Source: an uncultured Collinsella sp.
Lineage (GTDB): Bacteria > Actinomycetota > Coriobacteriia > Coriobacteriales > Coriobacteriaceae
DNA: 46,370 nt
Assembly (NCBI GenBank): GCA_902464565.1
Contig: CABQJV010000016.1
Location: 1 to 46,370, forward strand
Direction of reading: 5' to 3'
Part shown: in pieces, positions 39,636 to 46,370 of the stretch
Numbering within the stretch: position 1 is the stretch's first letter
Layout of the letters: the number at the start of each line of letters is the position of its first letter
Notes under the pieces: generated by a model
Told to the model about the DNA's origin: nothing
The model's input: the letters and a program-made list of their open reading frames with translations, nothing else
Database searches by the model: none
Translations under genes and position numbers: made by a program

Positions 39636-40571
39636 CTAGGCTTTTTTGGGTTTGTTGACGATGATGATGCCGCCGCAGACCAACAGCAGGGCAACGATGA
39701 CGGTAATGGGGCTCGTGCCAGCGCCCTCGCCGAGTAGCAGCGCGCTCAGCAGCACACCAAAGACGGGGTTCATAAACCCAAAGACCGAGACGCGGCTGAC
39801 GGGGTTGACGGCAAGCAGGCGCGACCACAGCGAGTAGGCGACCGCGGAGATAAGCGCCATGTAGATGATGAGCGCGATGGCGGGGGCAATCGCCGTGGGG
39901 GAGAGCGCGCCACCCATCAAAAAGCCGATGGCGGTGAGGACCAGGCCGCCGACCAAGAACTGCCACCCGGCAAGCAAGACGCCGTCGTGCTCACGCGAGA
40001 AGATACCGATCAGGCAGGTCGAAAGGGCACCCGCGACGGTGGAGGCTAGGATAAAGCCCTCGCCATCGAGCCTGAAGCCAAAGGTGCCGTCCGCGCCCGA
40101 AAGGTTGACGAGAGCGACGCCGGCAAAGCCCAGCGCACAGCCAAGCACCTTGGCCGTATTGAGCTTCTCGGTGCGAAACGCCAGGGCGGCAAAGAGGATT
40201 GCGAGGAAGTTGGCGCTGGCCTCGATGATGGAGCTCGACATGGCGCTGGCGCGCGAGAGGCCCAGATAGAAAAAGAAGTACTGCCCGATAGTCTGGAAGA
40301 GCGACAAGACAAAGATGGGCTTGATGTCGCGAGCCTGCGGAATGAGGGGGCGGCGTTGGGCCGCACTCATCCCAACGATAACCAGGGCGCCGGCAAGCGT
40401 GAAGCGCAAGCCCGCAAAGAGCAGCTGCGAGGCGCTATCGTGCGCTGGGATACCAAAGAGTGCGTAACCGATCTTGATACAGGGAAAGGCCGATCCCCAG
40501 AGTGCACAGCAGACGAGGCAGCCCAGGATGAGTCCGGGCAGGGTGGCGAGATACGGCTTGCGGCTTTCCAT
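39636..40571 (-). CDS. EamA/DMT-family transporter
   Basis: A 311-residue membrane protein with about ten helices in two EamA repeats. The first has CCALWGSAFPCIKIGYALFG and the pair of repeats ends in VFGFMNPVFGVLLSALLLGE. These drug/metabolite transporters export amino acids, nucleobases or other small molecules; the substrate is unknown. The frame opens at 40613, but the ATG at 40571 has AGGAAGGA. The purL terminator lies just upstream, so it is transcribed on its own. Confidence 0.88.
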   Translation of the reverse strand: MESRKPYLATLPGLILGCLVCCALWGSAFPCIKIGYALFGIPAHDSASQLLFAGLRFTLAGALVIVGMSAAQRRPLIPQARDIKPIFVLSLFQTIGQYFFFYLGLSRASAMSSSIIEASANFLAILFAALAFRTEKLNTAKVLGCALGFAGVALVNLSGADGTFGFRLDGEGFILASTVAGALSTCLIGIFSREHDGVLLAGWQFLVGGLVLTAIGFLMGGALSPTAIAPAIALIIYMALISAVAYSLWSRLLAVNPVSRVSVFGFMNPVFGVLLSALLLGEGAGTSPITVIVALLLVCGGIIIVNKPKKA

Positions 40572-40594
40572 GATGTCCTTCCTACATGCGCGAA

Positions 40595-40633
40595 GCAAAA
40601 AAGAACCCGCCACCGGATGTGCCGGTGGCGGGT
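40595..40633 (-). terminator. Rho-independent terminator of purL
   Basis: On the minus strand ACCCGCCACCGG pairs perfectly with CCGGTGGCGGGT and is followed by TCTTTTTTGC. It begins 37 nt beyond the purL stop. Confidence 0.85.
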
Positions 40634-40670
40634 GTTGTTACCCGAAGGGATTGTACCCGATGGGAAAGGT

Positions 40671-43600
40671 TTAAGCGAAGTAGGCCACGCCGCTCTCAAA
40701 GATCGGCATGAACTTATCGCCGGGGACATGCTCGGGCACGTTGCGGTACAGGTTGTCGCCGCGACGCTCGGCATGGCCCATCTTGCCCAGGACACGGCCG
40801 TCGGGGCTCGTGATGCCCTCGATGGCGAGTGCGGAGCCGTTGGGATTGACGGAAAGGTCCATGCTGGGCTTGCCGTTCTCGCCCACGTACTGCGTGGCGA
40901 CCTGGCCGTTGGCGATCAGCTGGGCGAGCACTTCGTCATTGGCGACAAAGCGGCCCTCGCCGTGGCTGATGGCGACGGTATAGGGGTCGTCCAGGCTGCA
41001 CTGCGACAGCCACGGGGACAAGTTGGACGAGATGCGGGTGCGCACCAGACGGCTCTGGTGGCGACCGATGGTGTTGAACGTCAGCGTGGGCGCATCGGGC
41101 GTGGCGTCGACGATGTCGCCGTAGGGCACCAGGCCGAGCTTGATCAGGGCCTGGAAGCCGTTGCAGATGCCCAGCATCAGGCCATCGCGGGCCTTGAGCA
41201 GGTCGCGGACTGCCTCGGTGACCTCGGGAGCGCGGAAGAACGCCGTGATGAACTTGGCGGAGCCGTCGGGCTCGTCGCCGCCCGAGAAGCCGCCGGGGAT
41301 CATGACGATCTGGCTCTGGCGAATACGGCGGGCGAGCTCGTGGGTGCTCTCGGCGACGGCCTCGGGCGTGAGGTTGTTGATCACGAAGGTGTCGGCCTCG
41401 GCACCGGCGGCACGGAAGGCGCGGGCGCTGTCGTACTCGCAGTTGTTACCGGGGAACACGGGGATGATCACGCGCGGGCGGGCGATCTTGGCGCCGCCGT
41501 ACACGTGGATATCCTTGGCGCGGAAGTCGATGGTCTCGACCTCGGGGGTCTCGCCGGCGCTGCGGTAGGCGAAGACGCCCTCGATGCCGCTCTCCCAGGC
41601 CTCCTGGAGCTCGGCGAGCTCGATGACCTCGGAGCCGGTGTCGATGACATAGCCCTCGACGGTGGTGCCCAGGGGCTCGACGACAACGCCGTCGGCGACC
41701 TCGGGTAGCTCGGCATCCTCGGCGAGCTCGACGATAAAGCTGCCGTAGAGCGGGGTGAAGAGGCTCTCCACGTCTACATCCTCGGCAAGCTCGATACCGA
41801 TCTGGTTACCGACGCACATCTTAAAGAGGCTCTCGGCGCCGCAGCCGTAGCCGGGCGTGGAGATGGCCAGGGCGTTGCCGTTGGCGGTGAGCGCCTCGAC
41901 GGCGTCAAGCGCGGCGAGCAGCTGCTGGGCGTCGGGACGGTAGTCCTCACCATAGGTAGCGGGGGCGATGCGGACGACGCGGTGCGTGAGGCCCTTGAAC
42001 TCGGGCGAGACGGCGCGGGCGGCCTTGCCCACGGCGACGGAGAAGCTGATCAGGGTCGGCGGAACGTTGAGCTCGCCGGTCTCGTCCTCAAACGAACCGC
42101 TCATGGAGTCCTTGCCGCCGATGGCGCCGGCACCCAGGTCGACTTGGGCCATGAGGGCACCCAGGACGGCTGCCGTGGGCTTGCCCCAGCGCTCGGCCTC
42201 GGTGCGCAGACGCTCGAAGTACTCCTGGAAGGAGAGATAGGCGCGCTTGTGCTCAAAGCCGGCAGCCACGAGCTTGGCGATGGACTCGACCACGGACAGG
42301 TAGGCGCCCGCAAACTGGTCGGCCTCCATCAGATAGGGGTTGAAGCCCCATGCCATGGCGCTCGCCGTGGTGGTCTCGCCGTCCACGGGGAACTTGGCGA
42401 CCATGGCCGAGCTCGGGGTGAGCTGCGTCTTGCCGCCAAAGGGCATGAGCACGGTTGCGGCACCGATGGTGGAGTCGAAGCGCTCGGAAAGGCCCTTGTT
42501 GGAAGCGACGTTGAGGTCGGTGACGAGCGAGGTCATGCGCTCGGCGAGCGTGGTGCCGGCCCAGCTGGGCTGCCACACGCTACGGGCGCACACGTGGGCG
42601 ACCTGGTGCTTGGGCGCACCGTTGGAGTTGAGGAACTCGCGGGACAGATCGACGATGGCGACGCCGTTCCATGCCATGCGCATGCGCGGCTCGGCGGTAA
42701 CCTCGGCGATAACGGTCGCCTCCAGGTTTTCCTCGGCGGCGTAGCCCATGAACTCCTCGACGTCACCGTCGGCGACGGCGCAAGCCATGCGCTCCTGGGA
42801 CTCGGAGATAGCGAGCTCGGTGCCGTCCAGGCCGTCGTACTTCTTGGTCACGGTGTCCAGGTCCACGTACAGGCCGTCGGCAAGCTCGCCCACGGCGACT
42901 GAGACGCCGCCGGCGCCAAAGTCGTTGCAGCGCTTGATCAGACGGCAGGCGTCGCCGCGGCGGAACAGGCGCTGCAGCTTGCGCTCGACCGGGGCGTTGC
43001 CCTTCTGGACCTCGGCACCCGAGGTCTCGATGGACTCGGTGTTCTGGGTCTTGGAGGAGCCGGTGGCGCCACCGATGCCATCGCGGCCGGTGCGGCCGCC
43101 CAGCAGGATGATCTTGTCGGTGGGGGCGGGGCACTCGCGGCGCACGTGGTTTGCCGGGGTAGCGCCCACGACGGCGCCGACCTCCATGCGCTTGGCCACG
43201 TAGCCGGGGTGATAGAGTTCGTTGACCTGGCCGGTGGCAAGGCCGATCTGGTTGCCGTAGCTGGAGTAGCCGGCGGCGGCAGTGGTCACGAGCTTGCGCT
43301 GCGGCAGCTTGCCCTCGAGCGTCTCGGAAACCGGGACGGTGGGGTCGCCGGCGCCGGTGACGCGCATGGCCTGGTACACGTAGCTGCGGCCCGAGAGCGG
43401 GTCGCGGATGGCGCCGCCCACGCAGGTGGCGGCACCGCCGAAGGGCTCGATCTCGGTCGGGTGGTTGTGGGTCTCGTTCTTAAACAGGAACAGCCAGTCC
43501 TGGTCCTCGCCGTCGACATCGACCTTCACCTTGACGGTGCAGGCGTTGATCTCCTCGGACTCGTCGACATCGGTCATGACGCCGGTCTTCTTAAGGTACT

Positions 43601-44417
43601 TGGCGCCGATGGTGCCCATGTCCATGAGGCAGACGGGCTTGGCGTCGCGGCCGAGTTCGTGGCGCATCTCCATGTAGCGGTCGAAGGCCTGCTGCACCAC
43701 GGCGTCGTCGATCGTCACGTCATCCAGGACGGTGCCGAAGGTGGTGTGGCGGCAGTGGTCGGACCAGTAGGTGTCGATCACGCGGATTTCGGTGATGGTG
43801 GGGTCGCGGTCCTCATCGCGGAAGTACTGCTGGCAGAAGGCGATGTCCGCCTCGTCCATGGCAAGGCCGCGCTCGGAAATAAAGGCGGCAAGGCCGGCCT
43901 CGTCGAGCTCGCGGAAGCCGTCGAGCACCTCGACGGGCTGGGGCTCGGGGGTCTCCATGTACAGCGTCTCGGGCAGGTCGAGCGAGGCGATGCGCGCCTC
44001 GACGGGGTTCACCACGTAGTGCTTGATGGCATCGATGGCGGCCTCGTCCAGAGCGCCCGAGATCATATAGACCTTGGCGGAGCGCACGGCGGGGCGCTCG
44101 CCCTGGCTGATGAGCTGCACGCACTCGCTGGCGGAGTCGGCGCGCTGGTCAAACTGGCCAGGCAGGAATTCGACGGCAAAGACGGCGCCATCGCTTGCGG
44201 GGAGCTCGTCGTAGGTCACATCGACCTGGGGCTCGCTAAAGACGGTCGGCACGCAGGAGCGGAAAAGCTCCTCGTCGATGCCCTCGACGTCGTAGCGGTT
44301 GATGATCCTCAGGGCCTCGATGCCCTTGATGCCGAGAATTTCGGTCAGCTCGCCCTTGAGCTGCTGAGCCTCGACGTCGAACCCGGGTTTCTTCTCCACG
44401 TAGATACGAGAGACCAT
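40671..44417 (-). CDS. purL: Phosphoribosylformylglycinamidine synthase, single chain
   Basis: Fourth step of purine synthesis: FGAR + glutamine + ATP to FGAM. The 1248 residues carry the synthase domains (two PurM-like halves, with NHPTEIEPFGGAATCVGGAIRDPL and ISTPGYGCGAESL). A C-terminal glutaminase has Cys1085 (LGICNGFQ), His1215 and Glu1217 (MGHAERRG). This is the long single-chain type found in Clostridia and Coriobacteria, slightly shorter than the 1295-residue enterobacterial PurL. The frame opens at 44525; the ATG at 44417 with GGAAGGCAGG is preferred and begins MVSRIYVEKK. Monocistronic; no purine-box or riboswitch is visible upstream. Confidence 0.96.
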   Translation of the reverse strand: MVSRIYVEKKPGFDVEAQQLKGELTEILGIKGIEALRIINRYDVEGIDEELFRSCVPTVFSEPQVDVTYDELPASDGAVFAVEFLPGQFDQRADSASECVQLISQGERPAVRSAKVYMISGALDEAAIDAIKHYVVNPVEARIASLDLPETLYMETPEPQPVEVLDGFRELDEAGLAAFISERGLAMDEADIAFCQQYFRDEDRDPTITEIRVIDTYWSDHCRHTTFGTVLDDVTIDDAVVQQAFDRYMEMRHELGRDAKPVCLMDMGTIGAKYLKKTGVMTDVDESEEINACTVKVKVDVDGEDQDWLFLFKNETHNHPTEIEPFGGAATCVGGAIRDPLSGRSYVYQAMRVTGAGDPTVPVSETLEGKLPQRKLVTTAAAGYSSYGNQIGLATGQVNELYHPGYVAKRMEVGAVVGATPANHVRRECPAPTDKIILLGGRTGRDGIGGATGSSKTQNTESIETSGAEVQKGNAPVERKLQRLFRRGDACRLIKRCNDFGAGGVSVAVGELADGLYVDLDTVTKKYDGLDGTELAISESQERMACAVADGDVEEFMGYAAEENLEATVIAEVTAEPRMRMAWNGVAIVDLSREFLNSNGAPKHQVAHVCARSVWQPSWAGTTLAERMTSLVTDLNVASNKGLSERFDSTIGAATVLMPFGGKTQLTPSSAMVAKFPVDGETTTASAMAWGFNPYLMEADQFAGAYLSVVESIAKLVAAGFEHKRAYLSFQEYFERLRTEAERWGKPTAAVLGALMAQVDLGAGAIGGKDSMSGSFEDETGELNVPPTLISFSVAVGKAARAVSPEFKGLTHRVVRIAPATYGEDYRPDAQQLLAALDAVEALTANGNALAISTPGYGCGAESLFKMCVGNQIGIELAEDVDVESLFTPLYGSFIVELAEDAELPEVADGVVVEPLGTTVEGYVIDTGSEVIELAELQEAWESGIEGVFAYRSAGETPEVETIDFRAKDIHVYGGAKIARPRVIIPVFPGNNCEYDSARAFRAAGAEADTFVINNLTPEAVAESTHELARRIRQSQIVMIPGGFSGGDEPDGSAKFITAFFRAPEVTEAVRDLLKARDGLMLGICNGFQALIKLGLVPYGDIVDATPDAPTLTFNTIGRHQSRLVRTRISSNLSPWLSQCSLDDPYTVAISHGEGRFVANDEVLAQLIANGQVATQYVGENGKPSMDLSVNPNGSALAIEGITSPDGRVLGKMGHAERRGDNLYRNVPEHVPGDKFMPIFESGVAYFA

Positions 44418-44601
44418 TGGTTCCTGCCTTCCTGATCGGTTGGGCGTACGGTACGGTATGCGGCAGCGGTCGGTTTGCGGGGTCTGCCCTGCGGTCGCCT
44501 TGAGCCACATGTTTGTAAACCTCACTATGATACGACAGCTCGCGGCGCGTTGAGGACGGCGAGGGTGCTACAGTGAAGCGCAAACAAGAGAAAGGCATCA
44601 C

Positions 44602-46164
44602 ATGGCATTCGTTTCGCTCGCCATCATCGCACTCGTGGCCTTTGCGAGTCCTTTTATCGCCTCGGCGATTCCCGGAAAACCCGTTCCCGAGACGGTCTTT
44701 TTGCTCGTGCTCGGCGCGGTGCTGGGACCCCATATGCTCGGCGTCATCCATGTAGATGCTGAGGTCTCGCTTGTGTCCGAGCTGGGCCTGGCCTTTTTGT
44801 TCCTGCTTGCCGGCTTTGAGATCGACCCCAAGAGCATCACGGGCGTCGAGGGGCGCTACGGCTTGGCGACGTGGGTCGTCACGTTTGGTATCGCCTGGCT
44901 TGCCGTGCGCTTTACCCCGTGGTTCTCGGTCAGTCATTTCGACGGTATCGCCGTGACGCTTGCCCTCACTTCTACGGCGCTCGGCACGCTCGTGCCCATC
45001 ATGCGTGAGCGTTCACTTGCCGGAACGCGCGTGGGCGACTCGATTCTCGCGTATGGCACTTGGGGCGAGCTCGGTCCCGTGCTCGCCATGTCGGTGCTGC
45101 TGTCTGCCCGCACCGGCATCCAAACGCTCGTGATTCTTGGCTTGTTTGCGGTGGTTTGCGTGTTGCTGGCCGTGGTCCCAAGCCGCTCCAAGCGCGTCGG
45201 CAGCCGCTTCTTTGCGTTTGTCGAGGAGCGCGCCGATACCACGTCGCAGACCTTCGTGCGCCTGACGGTGCTCATCCTGGTCACGCTCGTGGCGTTCTCG
45301 GCCGTCTTTGATCTCGATATCGTGTTGGGTTCTTTTGCCGCCGGCTTTGTCCTGCGCTATATCATCCCCGAGGGCAACCATACGCTCGAGACCAAGCTCG
45401 ACGGCCTGGCCTACGGCTTTTTGATTCCGGTGTTCTTTACCGTATCGGGCGCAAAGATCGACCTGACGGCCGTGGCTTCGCGCCCGGGCTTGCTCGTGGG
45501 CTTTATCGTGGCGTTGCTGATTATTCGTGCCGTGCCGATCCTTGTCTCTATGAGCATTTGTCCTGCGACGCGCGATGTGTCGGCGTATGGCCGCATTACC
45601 GTGGCGCTCTACTGCACCACGGCCCTGCCGATCATCGTTGCCGTGACGAGCGTTGCCGTCAACGCGGGCGCCCTTTCGCAAGACATCGCGTCGGTTATGG
45701 TCGCTGCCGGCGCCATCACGGTGTTCTTGATGCCGCTGCTCGCGCAGCTCTTCTACCGCGTGGTCGATGCCGCGCCGGTCGCCGCCGTGGCAGAGGTTGC
45801 CGAGCATCCATCCGATGCGCTCGACATCTTGCGCGCCCACCACGACCTAGCGAGCTTGCTCGCGCGCGAGCATGAGCTGCTGACTTCGCATGGCCATGGT
45901 CGCGTATTCGAGGGCCTGCCTACGCTCGATACGATTGCCGAGCGTCTTTCCGCCGAGGCGGCGAGCGGCCATATCGATGCCCGCATCGTGGACGCGGCAC
46001 ATCTTCTTGCCGATAAGACCTATGGAGACGAGGTTGACCCGTCCGAGCTGACTCCGCGCGAGCGTCGCCGCCTGGAGCGCGCCAAGCTCGCCGTGCGCGA
46101 ATACCGCCGCCGCATGCTGGAGCTCTATGCAAGAGAAGAAGCCGAGGACGACGACGGCAGGTAG
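44602..46164 (+). CDS. CPA2-family cation:proton antiporter
   Basis: A 520-residue Kef/NapA-like Na+/H+ or K+/H+ exchanger with about 12 membrane helices. Marks include GAVLGPHMLGVIH, LAFLFLLAGFEIDP, TSTALGTLVPIMRE and VLGSFAAGFVLRY. Ion-binding acids lie in the core helices around GFEIDP and GELGPVLA. The last 120 residues are a cytosolic helical tail (HPSDALDILRAHHDLASLLAREHELL and REYRRRMLELYAREEAEDDDG) without a TrkA-N domain. AGAAAGG precedes the ATG. It is divergent from purL. The cation is not known. Confidence 0.88.
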   Translation: MAFVSLAIIALVAFASPFIASAIPGKPVPETVFLLVLGAVLGPHMLGVIHVDAEVSLVSELGLAFLFLLAGFEIDPKSITGVEGRYGLATWVVTFGIAWLAVRFTPWFSVSHFDGIAVTLALTSTALGTLVPIMRERSLAGTRVGDSILAYGTWGELGPVLAMSVLLSARTGIQTLVILGLFAVVCVLLAVVPSRSKRVGSRFFAFVEERADTTSQTFVRLTVLILVTLVAFSAVFDLDIVLGSFAAGFVLRYIIPEGNHTLETKLDGLAYGFLIPVFFTVSGAKIDLTAVASRPGLLVGFIVALLIIRAVPILVSMSICPATRDVSAYGRITVALYCTTALPIIVAVTSVAVNAGALSQDIASVMVAAGAITVFLMPLLAQLFYRVVDAAPVAAVAEVAEHPSDALDILRAHHDLASLLAREHELLTSHGHGRVFEGLPTLDTIAERLSAEAASGHIDARIVDAAHLLADKTYGDEVDPSELTPRERRRLERAKLAVREYRRRMLELYAREEAEDDDGR

Positions 46165-46186
46165 CCGACACCGCCGCGGAAAATGA

Positions 46187-46370
46187 ATCCCGGAATTGGC
46201 GTCCAGAGTGGGATGCACTTTCCGCGAGAGGCCCGTTGTGGAAAGTGCGTCCCAGAATCGGCGTCCAAAATGGGATGCAGTTTCCTCATGAGGGCTCTGG
46301 GGGGAAACGGCATCCCGTTCTGAGCTGAAATGCCGGGACGCAGTTTCCCTTACAAAACAGAAGAAGGCGC
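46187..46370. repeat. Cluster of related palindromes at the window end
   Basis: Units built on TGGGATGCACTTTCC and its partner GGAAAGTGCGTCCCA. The first hairpin is 46209-46223 with 46240-46254. The second is TGGGATGCAGTTTCC (46271-46285) with GGAAACGGCATCCC (46303-46316). A further GGGACGCAGTTTCCC begins near 46334. A direct repeat, GGCGTCCA[G/A]A, precedes the first two units at 62-bp spacing. No coding frame is supported. It probably continues beyond the window. Confidence 0.65.

Noticed and set aside
43146..44435. 429-residue plus-strand frame opposite purL
   Set aside because: Antisense shadow of purL; glycine/valine/leucine-rich composition is typical of such frames.
44418..44601. Purine riboswitch or PurR box before purL
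   Set aside because: No aptamer-like conserved core or recognisable box seen in the purL-antiporter interval.

Overview
The window looks like chromosomal DNA of a high-GC Gram-positive anaerobe, most likely a gut member of the Coriobacteriia (Collinsella-like). This is inferred from GC-rich coding, strong AGGAGG-type ribosome sites, an LAxTG surface-anchor signal, rubrerythrin, a ferredoxin-fused EtfA and PLP synthesis by PdxST. There is no rRNA, tRNA, CRISPR array, prophage or recognisable transposase gene.

Layout. 1-5 kb: two hairpin repeats, the PLP synthase operon pdxS-pdxT (minus) and its divergent MocR regulator pdxR. A PD-(D/E)XK nuclease-like gene follows, bracketed by two copies of a 119-bp inverted-repeat element; a third copy lies at 14.5 kb. 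5-12 kb: reverse-order rubrerythrin, an Fe-alcohol dehydrogenase/aldehyde dehydrogenase operon, a stand-alone HIRAN protein, a 59-residue protein, a metallophosphoesterase and a coiled-coil DUF2130 protein. 12-21 kb: a Ski2-like DUF3516 helicase, a TrmB-like methyltransferase with an altered motif, a second methyltransferase, an XRE regulator/DUF4097 membrane pair, an Elp3-like radical SAM enzyme and a spermidine-synthase-like protein.

21-27 kb: a minus-strand module of a TerB_N/TerB_C protein, a BrxD-like P-loop ATPase and an Lhr-like helicase, without the other BREX genes. This is the best candidate for an undescribed system. 27-31 kb: a DUF554 membrane protein and a five-gene operon of small secreted or membrane proteins, one with an LAxTG sorting signal. 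31-35 kb: FAD-dependent D-lactate/glycolate dehydrogenase, EtfB and ferredoxin-EtfA, which match the electron-bifurcating lactate dehydrogenase/Etf complex. An HD-domain gene overlaps it convergently.

35-46 kb: AzlCD branched-chain amino acid exporter, KdgT-type permease, membrane diguanylate cyclase, EamA transporter, single-chain PurL and a CPA2 cation:proton antiporter. The window ends in a run of related palindromes. All domain names come from reading motifs by eye; no database search was run.
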